64,000 nt of DNA. Source: Bosea sp. (in: a-proteobacteria) (lineage in GTDB: Bacteria > Pseudomonadota > Alphaproteobacteria > Rhizobiales > Beijerinckiaceae). The DNA lies in the NCBI GenBank assembly GCA_023910605.1, contig JAAVVV010000001.1:796698-860697 (forward strand), read 5' to 3'. The notes under the pieces are model-generated. The model was not told the origin of the DNA and searched no databases. It saw only the letters and a list, made by a program, of their open reading frames with translations. Positions 54,556 through 63,969 of the stretch are shown here, one piece after another (position 1 is the stretch's first letter; every line of letters begins with the position of its first letter). Both the position numbers and the translations under genes were made by a program.

Positions 54556-55122
54556 ATGAAACTCAATGACTGGGACGGCTTCTGGGGCCTGAGGGTGGCT
54601 GAATGCCCCTGCGACGTGCACTTCGTCCAGTGGCTCGAGGAGAACGCCATCACCGGCAAGACGATCTTCCATTTCGGCTCCGGCGGCCACCACTATGTCG
54701 GCATACGCTGCGCCGAGCCCGGGCTCGACAATGCCGTGCTGTCGATCAACGCCTCGACGCCGGATTATGATGCCTTCATGAAGCTGGCGAAGGACCAGCC
54801 GGCGCTGCTGCATCACTACACCTGCTATTTCGGCGACATCTACACCACAAATCCCAGGCTGCTTCCCACCTTCGACGTGGTGACGTTGTTCCATTCCTGC
54901 GAGTTCCGCAGCGAGAAGAACGACGCCTATGGCGCCAAGACCGATCTTGAGGTCATGCAGCTCTTCGTGGACAAGCTCACCCCCGGCGGGCATGTGCTGT
55001 TCTACACCGGCTCCTTCGCCTTCGATGCCGCCAGGCCCGTGATCGCGGAACTGGAGCGCACACGCGAGGTTGAACGCGTCGGCCTCTTCAAGACCCTGCT
55101 CGTCTACCGTAAGAAGGGGTGA
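54556..55122 (+). CDS. SAM-methyltransferase-like protein
   Basis: A 188-residue protein with a Rossmann-like opening GKTIFHFGSGGHHYVGIR, similar to motif I of class I methyltransferases, then FDVVTLFHSCEFR and a C-terminal LTPGGHVLFYTGSFAFDAA that matches the motif III/post-III region (LkPGG). It therefore probably has a SAM-binding fold. No substrate domain is recognisable. It lies 30 bp after the dead-NBD ABC gene in the same direction and may be co-transcribed. Confidence 0.6.
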   Translation: MKLNDWDGFWGLRVAECPCDVHFVQWLEENAITGKTIFHFGSGGHHYVGIRCAEPGLDNAVLSINASTPDYDAFMKLAKDQPALLHHYTCYFGDIYTTNPRLLPTFDVVTLFHSCEFRSEKNDAYGAKTDLEVMQLFVDKLTPGGHVLFYTGSFAFDAARPVIAELERTREVERVGLFKTLLVYRKKG

Positions 55123-55185
55123 GGCGGGGCCCCGGCTGCCAGCCCCATTCCGGCGCCCTTGCGGCGTCCCAGCACAGGAACCCGC

Positions 55186-56136
55186 ATGTCAGGCGACCAG
55201 CCACGAGGCCGATGGTGGTGGTTGGGCCCTTTGGCGAGCGCCACGATCTTCCTCGCCTCGATCGCGGTGCTCTATGTCATCCTGCAGGAGATCGACAGCG
55301 CGGAACTGGTGGCCGCCCTTGCCGCCACCAGCCGCGACCAGCTCTGGCTGGGCCTGTGCTTCACGGTGCTGAGCTATGCCCTGCTGACCGGCTATGATGC
55401 GCTGGCGCTGCGCCGGCTGGGGCTTTCCATCCCCTACCGCACCACTGTGCTGGCGTCTTACACCAGCTTTTCGGTGTCCTTCACGCTGGGCTTTCCGCTC
55501 GTGACGGCCACCACCATCCGCTACTGGATCTACTCGCAGCGGGGCGTGCGCACCAGCGAGGTGGCCAAGCTCACGGTCATCGTGGGGCTCACCTTCTGGC
55601 TGGGCATGGCCGTGGTGCTGGGCGGCGCGCTCATCCACTCGGCCGATGCGGTCGCCGCGCTGGTGAGGGTCCGGCCCGGCCTCGTCATGGGCGCAGGCGC
55701 GGCCATTCTGGCCATGGTCGCGGGCTATCTGGTCTGGGTGGCCGGCGGCCGGCGCGGAATCGCGCTGCGGGGCTGGCGTCTCGAACTGCCTGGCGCGCGC
55801 GTGAGCCTGGCGCAGATCGCGCTCGGCGCGGGCGATGTCTGCGCGGCGGCGGCGGTGCTCTACGTGCTGCTTCCACCCGGCCATGGCCTCGCCTTCGAGG
55901 CCTTCCTCGCGATCTATGTGTTGGCCTGCGTGGTTGGCGTCGTCAGCCATCTGCCGGGCGGCGTCGGCGCCTTCGAGGCCACAATGCTGATCGGCCTCGC
56001 CCATCTCCCGCGCGAGCCTCTGCTCGGCGCTCTGCTGCTGTTCAGACTGATCTACTACATCGCGCCCTTCATTCTGGCGCTCACGCTGCTGGGGCTTTAC
56101 GAGATCGCCCGTCGGCTCAAGGCGCGTCCTGACTGA
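55186..56136 (+). CDS. flippase-like/UPF0104 membrane protein
   Basis: A 316-residue integral membrane protein of the lysylphosphatidylglycerol-synthase TM (LPG_synthase_TM) family, about eight TM helices. Blocks seen: ASYTSFSVSFTLGFPLVTAT, IRYWIYSQRG, VVSHLPGGVGAFEATMLIGL and FRLIYYIAPFILALTLLGLY. The ATG at 55186 follows AGGAA by 6 nt. Lipid flipping is suggested for the family. Its last 20 bp overlap the oppositely oriented ppk2 tail. Confidence 0.88.
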   Translation: MSGDQPRGRWWWLGPLASATIFLASIAVLYVILQEIDSAELVAALAATSRDQLWLGLCFTVLSYALLTGYDALALRRLGLSIPYRTTVLASYTSFSVSFTLGFPLVTATTIRYWIYSQRGVRTSEVAKLTVIVGLTFWLGMAVVLGGALIHSADAVAALVRVRPGLVMGAGAAILAMVAGYLVWVAGGRRGIALRGWRLELPGARVSLAQIALGAGDVCAAAAVLYVLLPPGHGLAFEAFLAIYVLACVVGVVSHLPGGVGAFEATMLIGLAHLPREPLLGALLLFRLIYYIAPFILALTLLGLYEIARRLKARPD

Positions 56137-57091
56137 TGGCCTCCTCCTCGCCGCCGCAGCGCAGGAAGGCGTCCGAGCCCATCGCGATGCGGCGATCAAC
56201 GCCCTTCACCGCCTCCTCGTTCTTGTCGGCATAGGGCAGGGCGTTGAGCACGAAGCGGATGGCGTTGAGCCGCGCGCGCAGCTTGTCATTGGCCCGGATC
56301 ACGGTCCAGGGCGCGGTCGGGCTGTCGGTCCGCTCCAGCATGGTCTCGAACGCGCCCGAATAGGCATCGAAGCGCGTGATCGCCTCGAAATCGATCGGCG
56401 AGAGCTTCCAGCGCTTGAGCGGGTCATGAAAGCGCGCATGCAGCCGCTTCATCTGCATCTCCGCCCCGATGGTGAGGAAGAGCTTGAACAGATGGATGCC
56501 GTCGCGGGCGAGCATGCCCTCGAAGGCGGGCGCCTCGGTCAGGAAGGCCTCGTGCTCGGCTGGCGTGCAGAACCCCATAACCGGCTCGACCACAGCCCTG
56601 TTGTACCAGGAACGGTCGAAGAACACGATTTCGCCGCGGGTCGGCATCTGCGCGGCGTAGCGCTGGAAGTACCATTGCCCCTTTTCGGTGTCGGAGGGTT
56701 TCGACAGCGCCACGATCCGCGCATTGCGCGGGTTCATGTGCTGGTTGAAGCGGTGGATCGTCCCGCCCTTGCCGGCTCCGTCGCGGCCTTCGAACACGAT
56801 CACCACGCGCGCGCCGGTTTCCTTCACCCAGTTCTGCAGTTTGAGCAGCTCGATCTGCAGCGCCTGAAGCTCGGCCTCGTAGGGCTTGCGCTTGAGCTTC
56901 TTGGCATAAGGATAGTCGCCCGATCGGAACGCGGCCTTGTCGATGGCCTCAGGCAGCTTGGCCATCGCGATGTCGAACGCAGCGCGCGCTGCGCTGTCGG
57001 TCCTGGGCGCCTCGCCCCGCTTGCGCGGGTTTTTGGCTGTATCGTCCCGCTTGCGCGGGTTTTTGGCCTTCGCCGTCTTGCCTGTCGCCAT
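56117..57091 (-). CDS. ppk2: polyphosphate kinase 2 (PPK2, class I)
   Basis: A 324-residue PPK2. Walker A VIVFEGRDGAGKGGTIHRF, GQWYFQRYA, Walker B IVFFDRSWYNRAVVEPVMGF and the lid Arg region (QMKRLHARFHDPLKRWKLSP) are intact, so it should interconvert polyphosphate and NTP/NDP. The N-terminus has a 10-codon repeat (AKNPRKRDDT/AKNPRKRGEA) that is not part of the fold. It lies divergent from phoR (156 bp between), in keeping with phosphate storage next to the Pho regulon. Confidence 0.93.
   Translation of the reverse strand: MATGKTAKAKNPRKRDDTAKNPRKRGEAPRTDSAARAAFDIAMAKLPEAIDKAAFRSGDYPYAKKLKRKPYEAELQALQIELLKLQNWVKETGARVVIVFEGRDGAGKGGTIHRFNQHMNPRNARIVALSKPSDTEKGQWYFQRYAAQMPTRGEIVFFDRSWYNRAVVEPVMGFCTPAEHEAFLTEAPAFEGMLARDGIHLFKLFLTIGAEMQMKRLHARFHDPLKRWKLSPIDFEAITRFDAYSGAFETMLERTDSPTAPWTVIRANDKLRARLNAIRFVLNALPYADKNEEAVKGVDRRIAMGSDAFLRCGGEEEAISQDAP
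57016..57067 (+). repeat. 30-bp tandem repeat with palindromes inside ppk2
   Basis: Two 22-nt copies (CCCGCTTGCGCGGGTTTTTG...), 30 bp apart, each a 5-bp-stem hairpin followed by five T on the plus strand. They encode the NPRKR repeats. On the plus strand they look like tandem intrinsic terminators against antisense transcription; alternatively, REP-like insertions into the gene. Confidence 0.55.
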
Positions 57092-57247
57092 GATGCTTCC
57101 CTTCAGCGTGCAACGCTAGCAGAGGCAGCAAGTCAGACAAGACCAGTTGAAAAGGGTTGGCCGGACAGCGCGAGATCAGTCCGGCCTTGCCTCCCAGCCG
57201 CGCTCTTGCCTAGATGAGCACGGCCATCTCCGGCCGAGGGTGCCGCC

Positions 57248-58534
57248 ATGGACACGGACGCCTCCCCCCTGGCCGGCCGTACGGCCCCCCCGGCCTCCGG
57301 CGCGCGTGGCCTTCGTGCTGCCGCATGGTGCGCGGCGATGGCGGGCCTTGCCGCTGTGCCGGGGCTGGCCATGGCAGGGGGCGGGCTGGCCTGGGCCTTT
57401 GCGCCGGCGCTGGCGGCGGGGCTTGGCGGATGGTGGGCGGCCGCTCGCGCCGCTTCGCCCTCACAGTCTCGCCCTGTCGCCATGGAGGCTGCGCCGCCGC
57501 AGGAGGCCGGGTTGGCGCGCCTGTCCAGCCTGATCATCGAGAGCTTCGCGCTGCCGATGGTCCTGACAGGCCCCAACGAGATCGTCCTTGCCAGCTCGGC
57601 CACGGCCCGCCGCCTCTTCCCCAGCCTTGCGGCAGGTCGGCCGGTGTCCCTTGGCATCCGCGATCCTGACTATCTCGCGGCTCTGGCCCTCGCGGCGACG
57701 GATGCGACCGCCCGCAGCATCGTCCTGGATGACGGCGCCGGCGGCGTCATGCGGGTGCGGATCGGCGCTGTGAGCGAAGACGGGATGGCCGCGCCGGTGA
57801 TCGTGAGCGTCTTCGAGGATCTCGCGGAGCAGCGCGCCACCGAGCGCATGCGCGTCGATTTCATCGCCAATGCCAGCCATGAGCTGCGCACGCCGCTGGC
57901 CTCGCTGCTCGGCTTCATCGAGACCCTGCAGGGCCCGGCACGGGCTGATCCTCCAGCGCGCGAGCGCTTTCTGGGCATCATGCGCGAGCAGGCGGCGCGG
58001 ATGGCCCGCCTCATCGATGATCTCCTGTCGCTGTCGCGCGCGGAGCTGCGCGCCCACCAGCAGCCCACGGGGATGATCGATCTGGTGATGATCGTGAGCG
58101 AGATCGTGGAGTCGCTCGGCCTTTCGGCCCGGGATCGCGGCGTCGCGCTCGCGCCCGCGCTCCCGGCCGGGGCGGCCATGATCCGGGGAGATCGCGACGA
58201 CCTGCTCCGTCTGGTGGAAAACCTCGTCGAGAACGGCATCCGCTATGGCCGCGATGGCGGCGTGGTCGAGATCGCGCTCACGGCCCCGCCGCAGGGCGGG
58301 CCGATTCTCGAGGTGCGCGACCACGGGCCCGGCATTCCGCCCGAGCACCTGCCGCGGCTGACCGAGCGCTTCTACCGCGTCGATCTGTCCCACAGCCGCG
58401 AGAATGGAGGCACGGGGCTTGGCCTCGCCATCGTCAAGCATCTGGTCGCGCGCCACCGGGCACGCCTTGAGATCGAGAGCAGGCTGGGTGAAGGCGCGGT
58501 ATTCCGCGTGGTCTTTCCGCCGCCCGAGGGTTGA
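57248..58534 (+). CDS. phoR: phosphate-regulon sensor histidine kinase PhoR
   Basis: A 428-residue sensor kinase. Two N-terminal hydrophobic helices (about 23-60) anchor it; a PAS-like part spans about 90-195; the H-box is FIANASHELRTPLASLLGF, with N-box VENLVENGIRYGRDGG and G1/G2 VRDHGPGIPPEH, GGTGLGLAIVKHLV. It phosphorylates PhoB and is restrained by the Pst/PhoU complex. It is transcribed toward pstS, with a PHO box between them. Confidence 0.95.
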   Translation: MDTDASPLAGRTAPPASGARGLRAAAWCAAMAGLAAVPGLAMAGGGLAWAFAPALAAGLGGWWAAARAASPSQSRPVAMEAAPPQEAGLARLSSLIIESFALPMVLTGPNEIVLASSATARRLFPSLAAGRPVSLGIRDPDYLAALALAATDATARSIVLDDGAGGVMRVRIGAVSEDGMAAPVIVSVFEDLAEQRATERMRVDFIANASHELRTPLASLLGFIETLQGPARADPPARERFLGIMREQAARMARLIDDLLSLSRAELRAHQQPTGMIDLVMIVSEIVESLGLSARDRGVALAPALPAGAAMIRGDRDDLLRLVENLVENGIRYGRDGGVVEIALTAPPQGGPILEVRDHGPGIPPEHLPRLTERFYRVDLSHSRENGGTGLGLAIVKHLVARHRARLEIESRLGEGAVFRVVFPPPEG

Positions 58535-58553
58535 TCGCTCGATTACGACAGTT

Positions 58554-58571
58554 TTGTCACAAAACCGTCAT
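58554..58571 (+). promoter_or_regulatory. PHO box before pstS
   Basis: TTGTCAC-AAAA-CCGTCAT matches the PhoB target of two 7-bp direct repeats spaced by 11 bp (consensus CTGTCAT-N4-CTGTCAT). It lies 50 bp before the pstS start, which fits PhoB activation under phosphate limitation. Confidence 0.82.
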
Positions 58572-58620
58572 TCAACTCGTGTGAATGGTCCTCGTCACGC
58601 ATGACAGCAGGGAGTTCCCG

Positions 58621-59649
58621 ATGCGCAAGTTCACCATAACGGCCGCGGCTTTTGCCGCGATGGCTTTCGCCCCCGCCCAGGCAGCCGACATCACCGGCGC
58701 GGGCGCAACCTTCCCCTTCCCGATTTACGCAAAGTGGGCCGAAGCCTACAAGGCGGCGACGGGCATCGGCCTCAACTACCAGTCCATCGGCTCCGGCGGC
58801 GGCATTCGCCAGATACGCGCCAAGACCGTCGACTTCGGCGCCACCGACGCCCCCGTGAAGGGCGAAGAGCTGACCCGCGACGCCATGATCCAGTTCCCGA
58901 TGGTGATGGGCGGCCTCGTGCCGGCTCTGAACGTCCAGGGCATTGGCCAGCGCGGCCTCAAGCTTACCGGCCCGCTCCTCGCGGAGATCTATCTCGGCAA
59001 CATCAAGAAGTGGAACGATCCGAAGATCGTTGCGCTGAATCCCGGCGTGACGTTGCCGGATGCGACCATCAACGTCGTGTACCGGTCAGACGGATCGGGC
59101 ACGACCTTCGTCTGGACCGAGTATCTCAGCTTGGTCTCGCCGGACTGGAAGGGCAAGATCGGCACCAACACTTCGGTCCAGTGGCCCGTGGGAGTCGGCG
59201 GCCGCGGCAATGAGGGCGTGTCGGGCACGGTGCGCCAGATCGCCAACTCCATCGGCTATGTCGAATATGCCTATGCCAAGCAGAACAACCTTGCCTACGC
59301 CCTTGTGCAGAACAAGGCGGGCAACTTCCCCGTGCCGGACGACAAGTCGTTCCAGGCCGCCGCCTCCGAGGCGAAGTGGGAATCCATGCCCGGCTTCGGC
59401 ATCAGCCTCAACGACCAGCCTTTCTCCGATGCCTGGCCGATCGTCTCGGCCACCTTCATCCTGATGTATACGAAGCCGGCCGACCCGGCCCGTTCGCAAG
59501 CTGCGCTCAAGTTCTTCGATTGGGCCTTCACCAATGGCGACAAGCTGGCGCTCGATCTTGAATACGTGCCGCTGCCCGAGCCTGTGAAGCAGAAGGTCCG
59601 CGCCTCGTGGAAAGGCATGACCGACACCGCCGGCAAGCCCATCTTCTGA
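58621..59649 (+). CDS. pstS: phosphate ABC transporter substrate-binding protein
   Basis: A 342-residue periplasmic phosphate receptor. The signal peptide is RKFTITAAAFAAMAFAPAQA with ADITGAGATFPFPIY starting the mature protein. Phosphate-contact segments are YQSIGSGGGIRQI, DFGATDAPVK, YRSDGSGTTF and GRGNEGVSG. The first gene under the PHO box, it is strongly induced in low phosphate. ATG 58621 is the true start; ATG 58585 is in the leader. Confidence 0.96.
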   Translation: MRKFTITAAAFAAMAFAPAQAADITGAGATFPFPIYAKWAEAYKAATGIGLNYQSIGSGGGIRQIRAKTVDFGATDAPVKGEELTRDAMIQFPMVMGGLVPALNVQGIGQRGLKLTGPLLAEIYLGNIKKWNDPKIVALNPGVTLPDATINVVYRSDGSGTTFVWTEYLSLVSPDWKGKIGTNTSVQWPVGVGGRGNEGVSGTVRQIANSIGYVEYAYAKQNNLAYALVQNKAGNFPVPDDKSFQAAASEAKWESMPGFGISLNDQPFSDAWPIVSATFILMYTKPADPARSQAALKFFDWAFTNGDKLALDLEYVPLPEPVKQKVRASWKGMTDTAGKPIF

Positions 59650-59731
59650 TGATGATGCGCGCGGCGCGGGGGACGTGCGTTTCCCGCGCCGTGGGATGCT
59701 GGAGCGTCGACAAGCCGGGGACCGGGGTTGC

Positions 59732-60706
59732 ATGATGGTGGCCGTGTCACAGCAGACTTACAAGAACGCCGTCGCGGTGACGCGGCGCGCGCAGCCGTTC
59801 CGGTTCGATCCGCTCTTCGCTGCGGCCAGCAAGGCTGCGGCGATCACGGTTCTGATGCTGCTCGCCGGCATCATGGTCTCCATGGTCTATGGCGGCTGGC
59901 CGGCCTTCCAGGCCTTCGGGCTTGGTTTTCTCACCGGTACGCAGTGGGACACGATGAACGACGTCTATGGCGGCCTGCCCGCCATCGTCGGAACGCTCTC
60001 CACCGCGCTCATCGCCATGGTGATCGGCGTGCCGCTGTCGATCGGCACGGCCATCTACCTGACCCAGCTGGCCCCGGCCTGGTTCAAGCGGCCAGTGGGA
60101 ACGGCTGTCGAGCTGCTCGCGGCGGTGCCCAGCATAATCTACGGCATGTGGGGCCTGTTCGTGTTCGTGCCGCTCTTCGCGGCGTGGTTCCAGGTGCCGG
60201 TTTCCAGCGTCGTCGAGGGCATGCCGATCATCGGCACCATCCTTTACGCGCGCTCGCCCTCGGGCCTTGGCATCCTCTCGGCCGGCATCATCCTGGCCTT
60301 CATGATCGTGCCTTTCATCGCCTCGCTGACGCGCGACATGCTCGACCAGATCCCCACCGTTCTGCGCGAGAGCGCGTACGGCATCGGCTGCACCACCTGG
60401 GAGGTGGTGCGCCATGTGCTCCTGCCGCAGGCCGGCGTCTCCATCATCGGGGCGATCATGCTCGGGCTGGGCCGTGCGCTGGGCGAAACCATGGCGGTGA
60501 CCTTCGTGATCGGCAACGCCAACCGGCTTTCGGCCTCGATCATGGATCCGGGCTCCACCATCGCCTCGCGCATCGCCAGCGAGTTCAACGAGGCGCTCGG
60601 CATGCAGATGAACGCGCTGATCGCGCTGGGCTGCGTGCTGTTCTTCGTCACCTTCGTCGTGCTCGTCATCGCGCGGCTGCTCGTCTCCCGCGTCCGCCAG
60701 TACTGA
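59732..60706 (+). CDS. pstC: phosphate ABC transporter permease PstC
   Basis: A 324-residue permease with six TM helices and a long second periplasmic loop. [37 protein letters not shown] and the EAA-like loop [20 protein letters not shown] are diagnostic. [17 protein letters not shown] is the PstC helix. Start ATG 59732 or 59735 (MMV). Follows pstS by 82 bp. Confidence 0.95.
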   Translation: MMVAVSQQTYKNAVAVTRRAQPFRFDPLFAAASKAAAITVLMLLAGIMVSMVYGGWPAFQAFGLGFLTGTQWDTMNDVYGGLPAIVGTLSTALIAMVIGVPLSIGTAIYLTQLAPAWFKRPVGTAVELLAAVPSIIYGMWGLFVFVPLFAAWFQVPVSSVVEGMPIIGTILYARSPSGLGILSAGIILAFMIVPFIASLTRDMLDQIPTVLRESAYGIGCTTWEVVRHVLLPQAGVSIIGAIMLGLGRALGETMAVTFVIGNANRLSASIMDPGSTIASRIASEFNEALGMQMNALIALGCVLFFVTFVVLVIARLLVSRVRQY

Positions 60707-60716
60707 GGAGCGCGCC

Positions 60717-61604
60717 ATGACCGACACAGCCACGATGCGCGGCAGTGCCGCTCCCGAGGTCAAATGGGGGCGCGTCCGCCAGTCCCGGCGCGTCAAGGAC
60801 AAGATCCTGCGCATATCGTGTTCCGCCGCCACCGCGCTGGCCGTGTTCGTGCTGTTCTGGATCCTTGGCATGTTGATCTGGAAGGGCGGGCAGGGGATCA
60901 GCCTTGACCTGTTCACGCGGATCACGCCCGGCCCCGGCACCGCGGGCGGAGGGCTGCTCAACGCCATTGTCGGCTCGATCGTGCTGACCTTCCTCGGCAT
61001 CGCCATCGCCACCCCGATCGGGGTGATGGCCGGCACATACCTTGCGGAGTATGGCCGCGGCTCGAAGCTTGCGGAGGTCGTTCGCTTCATCAACGACATC
61101 CTGCTCTCGGCCCCGTCCATCCTCATCGGCCTGTTCGTCTATGTCATCCTGGTGATGCCCTTCCGTGGCTATTCGGGCTGGGCGGGCTCGGTGGCGCTCG
61201 CCATCATCGCGTTGCCCGTCATCGTGCGCACCACCGAGGATATGCTGCGGCTCGTGCCCAACGGGCTGCGCGAGGCTGCGGCCGCGCTCGGCGCGCCGCC
61301 CTCCATCGTCATCCGGCAGGTATCCTGGCGCGCGGCCAAGGCCGGCATCGTCACGGGCATCCTGCTGGCGCTGGCACGCATCTCGGGCGAGACAGCTCCG
61401 CTGCTTTTCACCGCGCTCAACAACAGCTTCTGGTTCAACTGGAACCTCACCGGCGGCGTCTCCAACCTGCCTGTCACGATCTATGCCTTCGCGTCGGCCC
61501 CTTACGAGAACTGGCAGCAGTTGGCCTGGGCCGGAGCGCTTCTCATCACCGCCGCGATCCTCGTGCTGTCGATCGCTGCCCGCGCGCTGGTCAACCGCAA
61601 ATGA
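60717..61604 (+). CDS. pstA: phosphate ABC transporter permease PstA
   Basis: A 295-residue permease. The N-terminal TM and [20 protein letters not shown], then six-helix core with [20 protein letters not shown], the EAA loop [20 protein letters not shown] and [19 protein letters not shown]. It starts 10 bp after pstC and pairs with it. Confidence 0.95.
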   Translation: MTDTATMRGSAAPEVKWGRVRQSRRVKDKILRISCSAATALAVFVLFWILGMLIWKGGQGISLDLFTRITPGPGTAGGGLLNAIVGSIVLTFLGIAIATPIGVMAGTYLAEYGRGSKLAEVVRFINDILLSAPSILIGLFVYVILVMPFRGYSGWAGSVALAIIALPVIVRTTEDMLRLVPNGLREAAAALGAPPSIVIRQVSWRAAKAGIVTGILLALARISGETAPLLFTALNNSFWFNWNLTGGVSNLPVTIYAFASAPYENWQQLAWAGALLITAAILVLSIAARALVNRK

Positions 61605-61638
61605 ATCAGTCCGGGCCCCGTTTCGAAAGGTCGCCGCC

Positions 61639-62460
61639 ATGTCGATGACGATACCCTTGATGGCCGTGCAGGAGGCGCCAGGCGCTGCCGCGCCCCATGG
61701 CGACGCCCATGTCCGGATCGCGGTCCGCAACCTTGATTTCCATTACGGCGCCTATCACGCGCTGAAGAACATCAACATGAACTTCGGCGATCGCGAGGTC
61801 ACGGCGTTGATCGGCCCCTCCGGCTGCGGCAAGTCCACCCTGCTGCGCATCTTCAACCGCATCTACAGCCTGTATCCCGAGCAGCGCGCCACGGGCGAGG
61901 TCATGCTGGACGGGCGCAACGTGCTCTCCCCCGGCATCGACATCAACGAGCTGCGCGCCCGCATCGGCATGGTCTTCCAGAAGCCGACGCCCTTTCCCAT
62001 GTCGATCTACGACAATTGCGCCTTCGGCATGCGGCTTTACGAGAAGCTGTCCAAGTCCGAGCTGGATGACCGCGTCGAGCAGGCCCTGCGCAAGGCGGCG
62101 CTCTGGGACGAGGTCAAGGACAAGCTCAGGCAGTCCGGCATGGGCCTGTCGGGCGGCCAGCAGCAGCGCATGTGCATTGCGCGCACCATCGCCCAGCAGC
62201 CCGAGGTTATCCTCTTCGACGAGCCGACCTCCGCTCTCGATCCCATCTCGACCGGCAAGATCGAGGAGCTGATCGAGCAGCTGCGCGCCGATTTCACCAT
62301 CGTCATCGTCACCCACAACATGCAGCAGGCGGCGCGCATCTCTCAGTACACCGCCTTCATGTATCTGGGCGAGGTCATCGAGTTCGGTCCCACCACCAAG
62401 ATCTTCATGAACCCCGAGCAGAAGCGCACGCTCGATTACGTGACCGGCCGCTTCGGCTGA
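61639..62460 (+). CDS. pstB: phosphate ABC transporter ATPase PstB
   Basis: A 273-residue ATPase. Walker [22 protein letters not shown]-loop [15 protein letters not shown], signature [15 protein letters not shown], Walker [14 protein letters not shown] and H-loop VTHNMQQA. It powers phosphate uptake and signals with PhoU to PhoR. Start ATG 61639 after AAGG. Confidence 0.96.
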   Translation: MSMTIPLMAVQEAPGAAAPHGDAHVRIAVRNLDFHYGAYHALKNINMNFGDREVTALIGPSGCGKSTLLRIFNRIYSLYPEQRATGEVMLDGRNVLSPGIDINELRARIGMVFQKPTPFPMSIYDNCAFGMRLYEKLSKSELDDRVEQALRKAALWDEVKDKLRQSGMGLSGGQQQRMCIARTIAQQPEVILFDEPTSALDPISTGKIEELIEQLRADFTIVIVTHNMQQAARISQYTAFMYLGEVIEFGPTTKIFMNPEQKRTLDYVTGRFG

Positions 62461-62516
62461 TCGCGACTGGACGTGCGGCGGCGTGACGGACGGCAGAAGA
62501 CGGAAAGATCAGCACG

Positions 62517-63218
62517 ATGAGCGACCACATATCGAAGACCTATGACCAGGAGCTCGACAAGCTGCGCCGGCTCGTGGCCGAGATGGGCGGGCTCGGCGAG
62601 CGGATGCTGGCCGACGCCACCATCGCCCTGATGCGCGAGGACGCCAAGCGCGCCCAGTCCGTCATCGCCACCGATCCGCGGCTCGACGAGTTGCAGCGCA
62701 GGATCGAGGACAATGCGGTGCTGATGCTGATGCGCCGGCAGCCCGTCGCCAACGACCTGCGCGAGGTCATGGCGTCGATTCGCATCGCCAACGATCTCGA
62801 GCGCATCGGCGATCTGGCCAAGAACATCGCCAAGCGCTCGCTCAAGGTCCAGGGCCACATGCTTTCGGGCAAGGCCATGGGCGGCGTCGAGGCGCTCAGC
62901 CGCCTCGCCCAGGCCCAGCTCAAGGATGTGCTCGACGCCTATGCCCAGTCCAACGACAAGGGCGCCATCGATGTCTGGACGCGCGACGGCCAGATCGACG
63001 CTCTCGAGAACGCCCTGTTCCGCGAATTGCTGACCTACATGATGGAAGACCCGCGCAACATCACCTTCTGCACGCACCTTCTGTTCTGCGCCAAGAACAT
63101 CGAGCGTCTCGGCGATCACACCACCAACATCGCCGAGACGGTTCACTACCTCGTGACTGGCCAGGCCTTGCCGACGGATCGTCCCAAGGGCGATTCCCCG
63201 TCCGACCCCTCGCAGTGA
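62517..63218 (+). CDS. phoU: phosphate signalling protein PhoU
   Basis: A 233-residue all-helical protein of two three-helix bundles. Repeated metal-binding segments are IRIANDLERIGDLAKNIAKR and CAKNIERLGDHTTNIAETVH. It couples the Pst transporter to PhoR and keeps the Pho regulon off when phosphate is plentiful. 56 bp after pstB. Confidence 0.96.
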   Translation: MSDHISKTYDQELDKLRRLVAEMGGLGERMLADATIALMREDAKRAQSVIATDPRLDELQRRIEDNAVLMLMRRQPVANDLREVMASIRIANDLERIGDLAKNIAKRSLKVQGHMLSGKAMGGVEALSRLAQAQLKDVLDAYAQSNDKGAIDVWTRDGQIDALENALFRELLTYMMEDPRNITFCTHLLFCAKNIERLGDHTTNIAETVHYLVTGQALPTDRPKGDSPSDPSQ

Positions 63219-63228
63219 GGATCAGGCC

Positions 63229-63927
63229 ATGGCGCCCCGCATCCTGATCGTCGAGGACGAGGAACCGTTGAGCCTGCTGCTGCGCTACAACCTCGAGGCG
63301 GAGGGCTATGCCGTCCAGGTCTGCGCCAGGGGCGATGAGGCCGAGCTGAGGCTTCGGGAGGAAACGCCGGACCTCATCTTGCTGGACTGGATGCTGCCAG
63401 GCCTCTCTGGCATCGAGCTGTGCCGACGGCTGCGCCAGCGTCGCGAAACAGAGGCGCTGCCGGTCATCATGCTCACGGCGCGCGGCGAGGAAGCCGAGCG
63501 CGTGCGCGGCCTCTCGACCGGCGCTGATGATTATGTGGTCAAGCCTTTCTCTGTGCCCGAGCTTCTGGCCCGGGTGCGGGCCCTGTTGCGCCGGGTCAAC
63601 CCCGAGCGCATCGCCGACGAGCTGGGCGCGGGCGACATCCGGCTCGACCGCGGCACGCGCCGCGTCTGGCGCTCCGGCGGCGAGCTGCATCTGGGGCCGA
63701 CGGAGTTCAGGCTTCTTGAATTCTTCATGGAGAAGCCGGGCCGGGTCTACACACGCGGCCAGTTGCTCGACGCCGTCTGGGGCCGCGATGCCGAGATCGA
63801 CGAGCGCACGGTGGATGTGCATGTCGGGCGCCTGCGCAAGGCGCTTTCAGGCGGGGATGGGCGCGACCCCATCCGCACCGTGCGCGGCGCCGGCTATTCG
63901 CTCGACGAGACCTTCGCACGGGCCTGA
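63229..63927 (+). CDS. phoB: phosphate-regulon response regulator PhoB
   Basis: A 232-residue OmpR-family regulator. Receiver: acidic VEDEEP, phosphoacceptor Asp in LILLDWMLPG, Thr in IMLTARGEE and Lys in YVVKPFSVPE. The C-terminal wHTH has LHLGPTEFRLLEFFMEKPG, YTRGQLLDAVWG and ERTVDVHVGRLRKAL. It binds PHO boxes such as the one at 58554. It starts 10 bp after phoU and ends the operon. Confidence 0.97.
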   Translation: MAPRILIVEDEEPLSLLLRYNLEAEGYAVQVCARGDEAELRLREETPDLILLDWMLPGLSGIELCRRLRQRRETEALPVIMLTARGEEAERVRGLSTGADDYVVKPFSVPELLARVRALLRRVNPERIADELGAGDIRLDRGTRRVWRSGGELHLGPTEFRLLEFFMEKPGRVYTRGQLLDAVWGRDAEIDERTVDVHVGRLRKALSGGDGRDPIRTVRGAGYSLDETFARA

Positions 63928-63944
63928 TCCCGGGGGCGGCATGA

Positions 63945-63969
63945 AAAAGGGCGCTTTCTGCGCCCTTTT
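63945..63969 (+). terminator. intrinsic terminator after phoB
   Basis: A perfect 10-bp stem AAAAGGGCGC / GCGCCCTTTT with a 5-nt loop. The T tract follows in the plus direction, and the A tract gives a T tract on the opposite strand, so it can act in both directions. It closes the pho-pst operon 17 bp after phoB. Confidence 0.85.

Noticed and set aside
53047..54993. Long minus-strand open frame opposite the pseudo-ABC gene
   Set aside because: Compositional shadow; the plus-strand frame has clear membrane and family features.
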